Origin: JBGSYN01 sp041750975
GTDB taxonomy: Bacteria > Pseudomonadota > Alphaproteobacteria > Geminicoccales > Geminicoccaceae
Reading direction: 5' to 3'
Assembly: GCA_041750975.1 (NCBI GenBank)
Contig: JBGSYN010000178.1
Span: 1-11,362, forward strand
Length of the DNA stretch: 11,362 nt
Under the pieces are notes generated by a model, which did no database searches, was not told the origin of the DNA, and saw nothing but the letters and a program-made list of their open reading frames with translations. Below, one piece after another: positions 1-6,114 of this stretch; the stretch's first letter is position 1, and every line of letters starts with the position of its first letter. Made by a program: the position numbers and the translations under genes.

Positions 1-63
1 CGGCGACTTATTGGGTAACAGGAAGACAACTCCTGCCGAATCGATCCTTGGATACCCCAAGCG

Positions 64-669
64 TCAGGGAAGCCACTGGTAGGTTAACGGTCGCTTGATG
101 CCGTCGTAGTCATAGGTGTCCTTGCGTTTCATCGATGCATAGGGCTGAACCTGCCTCACCAACCGGATCAGGCCTCTGAGGTCCCCCTTCGACAAAGTGA
201 CCGACTTGCCCACCATGCCGTGGGCGTCGACGATGCTGATCGTCTCCTTGACCATGTCGTTGAACGGATCGGCGCCGGCTGCGGCCATGTTCGCCCTGAA
301 GTGTCGATCTTTGACGAGCATGAAGATCGTCTGGGCGAGATAGGCGACGGCCTCGTTGAAATGAACCTTCTGGGGCAATTTCCTGACATCGCTCAGCGCA
401 TGAACGCATTCATGGACGATGAGAGCCTGGCTGTTCGTCAAAGCCATGGGCAGGGCATTGCTGATCAAGAGGCGATCCCCCTCGAAATCATAGACGGCAT
501 CTCGACCCGCCGGAAGAACCACGGGGATGACCGAAGGGACGCCGCTACGGATCCGGACACAGAGAAGCCGAAAAGCCGCGGGCGTTACAGAAAATCCATC
601 CGCCGTGAAATTGATGTAACCCACTGCAGGAAGCTGCAGGATATTGATCACTTGCTGTTCGATCGACAC
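64..669 (-). CDS. small HExxH zinc-peptidase-like protein, unassigned family
   Basis: A 201-residue protein of unknown function. The visible signature is HECVH at residues 86-90, a match to the HExxH zinc-binding motif, followed by N-E-A-x-A-Y at 105-110. There E106 is well placed as the third zinc ligand, as in gluzincin-like peptidases. No signal peptide or membrane segment is evident, so a cytosolic protein is inferred. The predicted start is a GTG with GGAG seven bases upstream. No in-frame ATG lies nearby. It lies 95 bp downstream of vapC on the same strand and could be cotranscribed with vapBC. Small HExxH proteins next to TA genes can be regulators or proteases, but the substrate cannot be read from the sequence. 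It could also be a catalytically dead structural relative. The metal site is moderately sure; the function is unknown. Confidence 0.75.
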   Translation of the reverse strand: MSIEQQVINILQLPAVGYINFTADGFSVTPAAFRLLCVRIRSGVPSVIPVVLPAGRDAVYDFEGDRLLISNALPMALTNSQALIVHECVHALSDVRKLPQKVHFNEAVAYLAQTIFMLVKDRHFRANMAAAGADPFNDMVKETISIVDAHGMVGKSVTLSKGDLRGLIRLVRQVQPYASMKRKDTYDYDGIKRPLTYQWLP

Positions 670-764
670 GGGACGGCTCCATTCTTCCGGGACGATCGCT
701 CATACCATTCCATGCAGGCGGGGCCTGTGACCCAAATCACTCGGTATCTGAAGTCTTCCGTTGT

Positions 765-1202
765 CTACTTGCCGGGGATCAGATGCAGGGAGGGCTTTCC
801 GGCTGTCACGGCCGCCACCGACAGCTTGCGGTCGAAGGTCGCCAGCCGGCCACCGTGCGCCTTGGCGAGTGCGAGAAGATAGGTATCGGTGACCTGTGCC
901 GAGGTCAGAATTTTCCCAACGGTGATGTCCTCGGAGCCGACCAAGCTCAGATCATCGGGCCAGAAAGTGTGTCCCGGCAGCCCGCACATTTTGCCGACCA
1001 TGTCTCCGACGATCGCGGGCGAACCCGGAGAATTGGGATATTTCGAGTTGCCGACTATACGGATGACGCCGTTTTCCGTGATGGGGCAGGTCGCCCACTC
1101 GGTCCGGGCGCTCGATTCGAACCAATCATGCGCTTGGTCATGCGCAACATGACCAGGGTCGATCAGCGCGATCAGCACATTGACATCGAGGAGGAAGGTC
1201 AG
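765..1202 (-). CDS. vapC: VapC-family PIN-domain ribonuclease toxin, apparent CTG start
   Basis: Toxin of a VapBC type II module; PIN-domain toxins of this family are Mg-dependent ribonucleases that cut tRNA or rRNA. Counting from the CTG at 1202, the protein has 145 residues and the four PIN acidic positions are present: D6 (in LLDVNV), E43 (in ITENG), D106 (in VTDTY) and D124 (in ATFDR). The only conventional start, GTG at 1178, would begin after D6 and delete the first catalytic aspartate. No ATG, GTG or TTG lies between the upstream in-frame TGA and that GTG. The CTG overlaps the vapB stop as CTGA, where related modules usually show ATGA or GTGA. I infer a start by translational coupling at CTG, or a module weakened by an A-to-C change. 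Family assignment is secure; the start is not. Confidence 0.85.
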   Translation of the reverse strand: MTFLLDVNVLIALIDPGHVAHDQAHDWFESSARTEWATCPITENGVIRIVGNSKYPNSPGSPAIVGDMVGKMCGLPGHTFWPDDLSLVGSEDITVGKILTSAQVTDTYLLALAKAHGGRLATFDRKLSVAAVTAGKPSLHLIPGK

Positions 1203-1426
1203 GGCAGTTCGTCACGCAAGGCATTGATCGTCTCAAGCGTGACAGGAGGCGCATCAGGCCGCGGCGACAGAAGGGGGATCCCGTTGCGCTCGCCGCCCTT
1301 TTGTGGGCGGCGCAGGGAACGCCGGGCGAGATCGGAAATAACCTCGCCAACGCTGCGATTCTGCTGCCGGGCCATGGCCTTGGCCGTAACGAGCACGTCG
1401 TCATCGATCGCCAGTGTCGTTCTCAT
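1199..1426 (-). CDS. vapB: VapB-family ribbon-helix-helix antitoxin
   Basis: Antitoxin of 75 residues that should bind and neutralise the adjacent VapC and repress its own promoter. The N-terminus (MRTTLAIDDDVL, then a helix through ARRSL near residue 39) is a typical ribbon-helix-helix DNA-binding fold. The proline-rich C-terminal tail (about 45-75) is the expected toxin-binding part. The chosen ATG at 1426 has AGAGG five bases upstream; an in-frame GTG two codons earlier has no properly spaced ribosome site. The stop overlaps the first codon of vapC by 4 nt, so the two are translationally coupled. A run of TGATGCG-like heptads lies between the promoter region and the start. Confident assignment. 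Confidence 0.88.
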   Translation of the reverse strand: MRTTLAIDDDVLVTAKAMARQQNRSVGEVISDLARRSLRRPQKGGERNGIPLLSPRPDAPPVTLETINALRDELP

Positions 1427-1436
1427 ACCCACCTCT

Positions 1437-1463
1437 GATCAGCGCATCAATCATCACGCATCA
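1437..1463 (-). promoter_or_regulatory. candidate VapB operator: three tandem heptads plus TGATCA
   Basis: Read on the minus strand, upstream of vapB, there are contiguous 7-bp units TGATGCG, TGATGAT and TGATGCG, ending in C plus the palindrome TGATCA. On the plus strand the units are 1457-1463, 1450-1456 and 1443-1449. Ribbon-helix-helix repressors bind short direct or inverted repeats cooperatively, so this is the natural autoregulatory site. A possible promoter just upstream has TTGAGA, a 17-bp spacer and TATGTG; its -10 is a weak match. Confidence 0.5.
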
Positions 1464-1607
1464 CATAAGGTAGGACGGTCTGATTCTCAAGCAAGGAGAT
1501 GGGGCAATGTTGACTGCGGCTACGCCAAGTCTAAAACGGGTTTAGAGCGCGCCCTTTCGAAGTGCCCCCAGCCTTGACCCGATGCCCGTCGCCACGGGGG
1601 TTACCGA

Positions 1608-1835
1608 ATGCGATTACGGAACCCTCAAAATAGTCTCGTGGACCCGATTTCCCGTCAGATCGCCCGGGTGATGGACGAACAGTAGATCAGCACGGCGGAA
1701 ATGGCTCGCCGGATGAACACCAGCCGCGTCCAACTCGATCGCTTCCTCGATCCGACCGACAATGCCGCAACGCCCCAAACCATGCAAAGCGCCGCCAAAG
1801 CCGTCGGCCTGTAACTGCGGCTTGAGCTTGCCTGA
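1608..1835 (+). pseudogene. decayed XRE/HigA-type antitoxin
   Basis: A 76-codon reading frame from ATG at 1608 to TGA at 1833 resembles the helix-turn-helix half of a HigA/XRE antitoxin, interrupted by TAG (1683, codon 26) and TAA (1812, codon 69). The part between the stops contains AEMARRMNTSRVQLDRFLD followed by DNAATPQTMQSAAKAVG. This is the familiar helix-turn-helix pattern with small residues in the turn. After the second stop it continues with LRLELA, the usual C-terminal strand of the family. Both stops fall where relatives commonly have lysine or glutamine, so each can be explained by one base change. The N-terminal section looks short and no intact HigB toxin gene is present upstream. 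It is probably a dead antitoxin; stop readthrough or a short internal product cannot be excluded. Confidence 0.65.
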
Positions 1836-1930
1836 CAGTGGGTTGCATCGTAAAGAAAACGGAAAGGCATAGGGTAGCAGAGCTATTGGGCGGCTGCTAT
1901 AGAGTTAAGGATCTGTATCGATCCGAATTC

Positions 1931-2791
1931 ATGATCGTAGAAGATCTTGTGTACCCGACTTTCTGGAATACGTTTGCTGGGCGGCAGATAGTGGAAGTAT
2001 ATTGGTTTGGATTTTCAGTGTTTGCATTCGCTGTTGGAGTTTTTCTCGGTATGAAGATAGCGGGTAGCGCGATGAAGCCGGGACTTCAAGAAATGGCGCA
2101 TGATATAGCGTCAGATCGTAAGAATTACCTAGAAATTCTACGTCGAGAGATTGTCAATCATTTGATGCAACGAGATCCGGTGAAGTTCAAGAAAGTGTAC
2201 GAGAGAGTCCATAATGAAATTATGAAGTATAAAACCTTCTCAAAAGAGGGTTTGGCTAACGAATTGGGCGGATTGTGCGAAAGCTTCCCAAAATATAGTG
2301 ACTTCGACCTACTCGCTACTAGGTCTCATGTTCTTTATGCCGACGCATTCGCAAGCTTCGATGACGAAGAGGTGAGCGAGCATTTCCGCACACTTGTGCG
2401 TTTCCAAGCATTGAATGCACGGCTCAAAGATTCGTGGTCACTATGGGAACCAACTAGCGAAAATGACCTTGAACACCTACGTGAATATGTCAGGCAAATA
2501 ATTGATAGTCGATTCGAGCAAAGACTTAAATCGGCGATCAGCCATTACCGATTATGTAAAAGCATAGGACCTGAAGCATATGAGACGCCAGAGCTTTCGA
2601 TCGTGAGCGTCAGTCACTTCGCAGAGATAAGATATGGAGTACATTTCAAGGACACAGGTGAATACGGCCTATATGGATGTTTCTACGGTGATCGAGCCAA
2701 ACCACATGAATCTTACTATCGTTCAAACTTCTTATTTGAAGACGAGACGCCTCTTTTAGGGCTGTCAAACGTCGACTATAATGATCGGTAA
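1931..2791 (+). CDS. unrecognised single-pass membrane protein, AT-rich orphan
   Basis: I do not recognise this 286-residue protein. It has one clear membrane segment near the N-terminus, about residues 24-44 (YWFGFSVFAFAVGVFLGMKI). A basic and charged helical region follows, rich in K, R and E (about 55-110, possibly coiled coil), then a soluble domain of about 170 residues. The soluble part is probably cytoplasmic because positive charges follow the segment. There is no catalytic signature. The ATG at 1931 places the membrane helix near the N-terminus, but no good ribosome site precedes it. The frame is open back to a GTG at 1838, which would add 31 residues. Base and codon use differ sharply from every neighbour: AT-rich, with codons such as ATA, TTA, AAA and AGA common. 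Transfer from another genome is likely. It may be a solitary accessory or defence-type gene, but nothing here proves that. Confidence 0.72.
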   Translation: MIVEDLVYPTFWNTFAGRQIVEVYWFGFSVFAFAVGVFLGMKIAGSAMKPGLQEMAHDIASDRKNYLEILRREIVNHLMQRDPVKFKKVYERVHNEIMKYKTFSKEGLANELGGLCESFPKYSDFDLLATRSHVLYADAFASFDDEEVSEHFRTLVRFQALNARLKDSWSLWEPTSENDLEHLREYVRQIIDSRFEQRLKSAISHYRLCKSIGPEAYETPELSIVSVSHFAEIRYGVHFKDTGEYGLYGCFYGDRAKPHESYYRSNFLFEDETPLLGLSNVDYNDR

Positions 2792-2932
2792 CACTCTAAA
2801 TTGTGCGGCTCTCAGATTGTTAGGACTGCGTTGCTCTTCGGAGCTGCCGCTGTCTGGCAGTGCCTTCGGCACCCTTCAAGGCCACTATTTGGCCAGGATT
2901 GGTCCCGGTGTTGGGTCTCTAAGAAAAATTCT

Positions 2933-2968
2933 CGCGGGGTGCTCGAGGGGCGAACGTTTCGCCCCTCG
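2933..2968. terminator. palindrome copy A, probable bidirectional terminator
   Basis: Stem arms CGAGGGGCGAA (2944-2954) and TTCGCCCCTCG (2958-2968) around a 3-nt loop, extended by one T-A pair. CGCGGGGT lies just to the left (2933-2940). It sits between two convergent genes, 10 nt past the stop of the minus-strand lactonase. On the minus strand a run of five T follows about 20 nt later, so termination there is plausible though not classical. It belongs to the same family as the copies at 4297 and 7722. Confidence 0.65.
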
Positions 2969-2978
2969 AATTCTTTAA

Positions 2979-4172
2979 CTACTCGCTCGTCGTGAAAACC
3001 AGACTCGACGGCGTCGGAAACTCGGCGATGTGGCCGGTGGGGATTAGTTCGCCGGTTTCCTGGTCGATTTCGTGCTGGACGATGGTGTCGCCTTTTTGGT
3101 TGAGGACGTAGAGGGAGGTGCCGGTCGGGTCGATCTGGAAGGCGCGGGGGAAGGCGATGTTTTCGGTGACGAGCTGGATGCGCTCGGGGATGCCGTTTTC
3201 GTCGAGTTTGAAGACGGCGATGCTGTCGGCAACCTCATGCTCCTCGAAGCGGCGGTTGGAGCCGTAGAGGAAGTTGCCGGAGGGGTGGACCATGATCTCG
3301 GCGGTGCTTTTGTGGGAAGGAAAATCGTCCGGTACCGTTGAGACGTTGGCGACCGCCTCGCCGAGCTTGCCGGTTTCTGCGTCGTAGGGCAGGGCCAGAA
3401 TGGTCGCGTTTAGCTCGTTGATGACGTAGAGCATGGTGCCTTCGGGGTTGAACGCGACATGGCGCGGGCCGGCGCCGGGTTCCGTCGCGATTTCGCTGAC
3501 CCGTTCGAGCTTGCCGTCGTCGGTGAGCTCGAGGATTTCGACCTTGTCGATGCCGAGATCGGCGGTGGCGATGTAGCTTTGCGCCGGATCGTAGGTCACC
3601 GCGTGCGGATGAGGGGAAGTCTGGCGCTGCTCGTTGGGGCCGCTGCCTTCCTGCACGAGTTCGTCGACGGCTTCGCCGAGGCTGCCATCCTCCTCGATCG
3701 GCAGGACGACATAGGAGCCGCCGACATAGAGGGCGACGACGAGATAGTTGCCGGTCGGGTCGACGACCAGATGGGCGGGGATCGGGCCGGGCAGGGCGAC
3801 GCGGTTGATCAGCGTGATTTCGCCGCTCTCGGGATCGATCGAGTAGGCCTCGGCCGAGCCTTTCTCTTCGCCTTCATAGTCGATGATCTCGTTGATGGCG
3901 TAGAGGTTTTGCTGGTCGGGCGAGAGGGCGAGGAAGGAGGGATTGTCGGAAATGACGGTCTGGATCCGCTCGAGGGCGCCGGTTTCCGGGTCGACCTTGG
4001 CGACATAGATGCCTTCGGAGCCGGTCGGGCCTTTGACGTCGCCGGGTGCGTTCCGGGTGTAGGTGCCGATATAAGCGAATTCCGCGTTGTCGGCCTGAGC
4101 CGCCGCGGGCTGCATGGTGGCGGCCGCGCCCAATGCGACGAGCGCCACGAATGCCGTGGATAGATAACGCAT
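2979..4172 (-). CDS. exported lactonase, seven-bladed beta-propeller (YbhE/Pgl-like)
   Basis: A 397-residue member of the seven-bladed lactonase family (COG2706, relatives of YbhE/6-phosphogluconolactonase). Family blades are visible as repeats: YIGTYT at 34-39, NPSFLALSPD, PAHLVVDPTGNYLVV, SPHPHAVTYDP, GPRHVAFNPEG, STAEIMVHPSGNFLYGSNR and FPRAFQIDPTG. Residues 1-25 form a Sec signal peptide (hydrophobic core, then AAA before Q26), so the mature protein is periplasmic. That makes the cytosolic pentose phosphate step unlikely; hydrolysis of an extracellular sugar lactone or related compound is inferred. The ATG has AGGGAG six bases upstream. It is followed by palindrome copy A and preceded by a 160-bp gap, so it is probably transcribed alone. 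The propeller family is certain; the substrate is unknown. Confidence 0.9.
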   Translation of the reverse strand: MRYLSTAFVALVALGAAATMQPAAAQADNAEFAYIGTYTRNAPGDVKGPTGSEGIYVAKVDPETGALERIQTVISDNPSFLALSPDQQNLYAINEIIDYEGEEKGSAEAYSIDPESGEITLINRVALPGPIPAHLVVDPTGNYLVVALYVGGSYVVLPIEEDGSLGEAVDELVQEGSGPNEQRQTSPHPHAVTYDPAQSYIATADLGIDKVEILELTDDGKLERVSEIATEPGAGPRHVAFNPEGTMLYVINELNATILALPYDAETGKLGEAVANVSTVPDDFPSHKSTAEIMVHPSGNFLYGSNRRFEEHEVADSIAVFKLDENGIPERIQLVTENIAFPRAFQIDPTGTSLYVLNQKGDTIVQHEIDQETGELIPTGHIAEFPTPSSLVFTTSE

Positions 4173-4281
4173 CTAACTCTCCCTGATTTACTTAGCCTCG
4201 GGTTTGAAACAGCCTTGGTTGCTTCGAGGCTGAATAGCTGCGCAGATTAATCCAGTTTCAGGCGGCGCACAATCACGGACA

Positions 4282-4297
4282 GGTTCGAAAACGAACC
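4282..4297. other. small perfect stem-loop GGTTCG-AAAA-CGAACC
   Basis: A 6-bp stem with an AAAA loop on the plus strand (TTTT loop on the minus strand) directly abuts palindrome copy B. On the minus strand it follows the larger hairpin and could help it to stop transcription of the SMP-30 family gene. It is absent next to copies A and C. Confidence 0.4.
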
Positions 4298-4329
4298 GCG
4301 GGGTCGAGGGGTGGACGGTCCACCCCTCG
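4297..4329 (-). terminator. palindrome copy B, probable terminator of the SMP-30 family gene
   Basis: CGCGGGGT (4297-4304) abuts the stem arms CGAGGGGTGGA (4305-4315) and TCCACCCCTCG (4319-4329) around loop CGG. It begins 3 nt past the stop of the minus-strand gene at 4333 and lies upstream of the next minus-strand gene, so only minus-strand termination makes sense here. The sequence differs from copy C by a single loop base. Confidence 0.65.
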
Positions 4330-4332
4330 TGA

Positions 4333-5253
4333 TCAGACGTTGAGGAAATTCAGCTTCAGGCCGGCGCGGGGCCAGTCCATGGCGACCAGCCGGCCGGTCA
4401 GGGAGAGGGTGATATAGGCGGTTTTCAGGTCCGGGCCGCCGAAGCAGATATTGGTGGTGGAGCGGTCCGCCATCGGCACGAACTCGACGAGGTCGCCCGC
4501 GGGCGAAATCACGCTGATGCCGCCATTGACCAGGGTCGCGACGCAGATATTCCCGGAGGCCTCGACGGCGAGGCTGTCGAAGCGTTCATAGCTGCCGCCT
4601 GCGGTGTAGACGAGGCGGCCGCCATGGGGGCTCGGCCATGGCTGCTTGCGGATGCGACCGGGGGCTTCGAGGTCGAAGGCCCAGAGTCGTGCGCCTTCGG
4701 TTTCGGCGACGTAGAGCACGGTCTCGTCGGGCGAGAGGCCGATGCCGTTGGCGGTGAGGAAGGGGTGTGCTGCCTCCTGGACGGCGCTGCCGTCGGCGGC
4801 GGCGTAATAGACGCCGCCATAGTCGAGGTCGCGGGCGCGGCGCTTGCCGAGATCGGTGAACCAGATGCCGCCCTCGCGGTCGAGGACGAGATCGTTGGGG
4901 CCTCTAAGCGGATGGCCGTTGCCGGTTTCGGTGTAGAGGGCGCGCACCTCGCCGGTCTCGCGGTCGATCCGTTCGAGCCTGCCGCCCGAGTAGTCGGCGG
5001 CCTGAACGGTCGGGCGGAGGCCGTTTGCGTCTTCATGGAACTCGAAGCCGCCATTGTTGGTGACGTAGAACGCGCCGTCCGGGCCGACCGCCATCCCGTT
5101 GGGACCACCGCCGGGCTCGGCGAGGATCCGTTGGCGTCCGTCGGTTTCGATGATGGTGACGCTGCGCCGGGCGATCTCGACCAGCGCCACACTGCCGTCC
5201 GGCAGGGCCACGGGGCCTTCGGGAAACTTCAATCCGTTCGCAAGTTCACGCAT
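4333..5253 (-). CDS. SMP-30/gluconolactonase/LRE family protein
   Basis: A 306-residue six-bladed propeller of the SGL family (COG3386), whose members hydrolyse sugar lactones using one divalent metal. Expected metal and substrate residues are in place: E12 in FPEGP, N120 in GPNDLVLD, N169 in ANGIGLSPDE and D226 in FDSLAVEA, matching Glu18, Asn103, Asn154 and Asp204 of human SMP-30 in order. The motif IWFTDLG after N120 is also typical. No signal peptide is seen, so it acts in the cytosol, unlike the neighbouring periplasmic lactonase. The start ATG has AAGGGGG eight bases upstream. An out-of-frame ATG between them is too close to that site to be used. It lies 90 bp downstream of parE on the same strand and could receive readthrough. 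Family is certain; the lactone is not. Confidence 0.9.
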   Translation of the reverse strand: MRELANGLKFPEGPVALPDGSVALVEIARRSVTIIETDGRQRILAEPGGGPNGMAVGPDGAFYVTNNGGFEFHEDANGLRPTVQAADYSGGRLERIDRETGEVRALYTETGNGHPLRGPNDLVLDREGGIWFTDLGKRRARDLDYGGVYYAAADGSAVQEAAHPFLTANGIGLSPDETVLYVAETEGARLWAFDLEAPGRIRKQPWPSPHGGRLVYTAGGSYERFDSLAVEASGNICVATLVNGGISVISPAGDLVEFVPMADRSTTNICFGGPDLKTAYITLSLTGRLVAMDWPRAGLKLNFLNV

Positions 5254-5343
5254 GCGCCATACCCCCTTTGGTTTTTCGGCCGAAGGCGATGCCGTCCGGT
5301 CGAAGTTCTGGATAGCGGATTCGCGGCTACGGTAAAGAATGGG

Positions 5344-5703
5344 TCAGGTGTCGGCGCCGCTGCCCAACAATCGGATGAGCATTTGCCGCACATGATCCTG
5401 CCCACCGAAGAAGACTGCGAGTATCGTCACTCTCTGTCGCTGCTCATCGAGCGTGAACCAATAAATTGCCCGCTCGATGGTCACGTTGCGCAAGCCGGTC
5501 TTGATGTCGTCCCGCAGTGTTCCCCGATGCGGTGCTCCGGCCAGTCTGTCAGCTGCCGATCTGATTCCGTCCACTCGTGCGGCAGCTTGGCGCAAGGCAT
5601 CTTCGGGAGCGGTTCCAAATTGCCTATATGACTGGAAAAGATACTCAAAGATCAGTTCGAAGTCTCGTTCAGCCTCGGCCGCATAGTCAATCGTCCAGAC
5701 CAT
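5344..5703 (-). CDS. parE: RelE/ParE-family toxin
   Basis: A 119-residue toxin of the RelE/ParE superfamily, paired with the ParD-type antitoxin just upstream. It begins MVWTIDYAAEAERDFELIFEY, the usual first strand and helix. It ends with the diagnostic strands R-N-V-T-I-E-R-A-I-Y-W-F (72-83) and V-T-I-L-A-V-F-F-G-G-Q-D-H (92-104). ParE members poison DNA gyrase, while RelE members cut mRNA on the ribosome. The ParD-type partner and the FFGGQDH ending favour ParE. The ATG at 5703 overlaps the antitoxin gene by 17 nt; a longer reading of the frame would run through parD and has no support. It appears intact, with all core strands present. Good confidence in family, moderate in target. Confidence 0.88.
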   Translation of the reverse strand: MVWTIDYAAEAERDFELIFEYLFQSYRQFGTAPEDALRQAAARVDGIRSAADRLAGAPHRGTLRDDIKTGLRNVTIERAIYWFTLDEQRQRVTILAVFFGGQDHVRQMLIRLLGSGADT

Positions 5704-5962
5704 GCTCGCGCCGCTTACGCTCGAGCATTCGGCTGACGCGGAGCTGCATCTCGCCGCTCGAGACAATGGCACCTTCGGCTCTTTCCCGCAGGATGGTTCT
5801 AAGCGCTGCCGTACCCTCTTCCTCGCTCTCCGTCTTCTGGCGAAGGAGGTCGAGCCCTTGCTGCACAACGGCACTGATACTGGGATAGCGGCCTTCATCG
5901 ACCAGGGAACGGGCGAACGCCGCCTGCCGGTCGGTCAGCGAAACCGAAGACTTAACAGTCAT
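5687..5962 (-). CDS. parD: ParD-family ribbon-helix-helix antitoxin
   Basis: A 91-residue antitoxin. The N-terminus SSVSLTDRQAAFARSLVDEG followed by RYPSISAVVQQGLDLL is the ParD/CopG ribbon-helix-helix region (residues 5-40). The charged C-terminal helix (about 45-91) should wrap the toxin. ATG at 5962 has GGAG eight bases upstream; the in-frame ATG two codons earlier is too close to that site. It is cotranscribed and overlapping with parE. A perfect inverted repeat lies between its -35 and -10, indicating self-repression. Confident. Confidence 0.88.
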   Translation of the reverse strand: MTVKSSVSLTDRQAAFARSLVDEGRYPSISAVVQQGLDLLRQKTESEEEGTAALRTILRERAEGAIVSSGEMQLRVSRMLERKRREHGLDD

Positions 5963-5983
5963 GGACATCTCTCCTTTGCAGGG

Positions 5984-6012
5984 ATGGTACGACCAAGTCG
6001 TACCCAAGACAA
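5984..6012 (-). promoter_or_regulatory. parDE promoter with embedded palindromic operator
   Basis: On the minus strand TTGTCT (6012-6007), a 17-bp spacer and TACCAT (5989-5984) form a plausible sigma-70-type promoter, each box matching consensus at four of six positions. A perfect inverted repeat, arms GGTACGAC and GTCGTACC separated by 3 nt (5986-6004), covers the spacer and half of the -10. Binding of ParD or ParDE there would exclude polymerase. The predicted transcript start is only about 15 nt before the parD ATG. Confidence 0.6.
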
Positions 6013-6041
6013 GTGACCTCGTCGGATGTGCCATCATGCGG

Positions 6042-6086
6042 CTGTCATCGAGCCATCGAGTTTCTGTCACCTTGAACGGCTAAGGT
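6042..6086 (+). promoter_or_regulatory. candidate Pho box and promoter of phoD
   Basis: CTGTCAT (6042-6048) and CTGTCAC (6064-6070) both match the PhoB half-site consensus CTGTCAY. They are 22 bp apart start to start, which is exactly two 11-bp Pho-box units. The middle unit (6053-6059, CCATCGA) is degenerate. A weak -10, TAAGGT (6081-6086), begins 10 bp after the last half-site, the spacing expected of PhoB-activated promoters where the box replaces the -35. It lies 44 bp before the phoD start codon. Confidence 0.6.
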
Positions 6087-6114
6087 CGGGCACGCATCAC
6101 AAGCGGAGGAAACG

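Noticed and set aside
1..63. Search for the end of another gene at the left edge
   Set aside because: No convincing coding signal or terminator was found in these 63 bases.
1655..1870. 71-codon open frame on the minus strand
   Set aside because: The plus strand here reads as a recognisable antitoxin remnant, and the minus frame has no ribosome site or motif.
2792..2932. Small stem-loops CTGCC/GGCAG (2844-2860) and GTGCC/GGCAC (2860-2872), considered as a small RNA
   Set aside because: Stems are only 5 bp, with no promoter or terminator pair framing them. Short overlapping open frames here (2781-2995) also lack support. I see nothing firm in this gap.
4173..4281. Possible promoter TTGTGC-17-TAATCT and loose GCCTCG/CGAGGC inverted repeat before the lactonase gene
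   Set aside because: The -10 matches consensus at only three positions and the repeat has a 23-nt loop, so neither is distinguishable from chance.
4624..5631. Open frame of 335 codons on the plus strand across the SMP-30 family gene and parE
   Set aside because: It spans two well-supported minus-strand genes and shows no family motif.
5704..5898. 65-residue N-terminal extension of ParE
   Set aside because: It lies within parD in another frame and is rich in R and S as expected of a shadow. The family N-terminus begins at the ATG at 5703.
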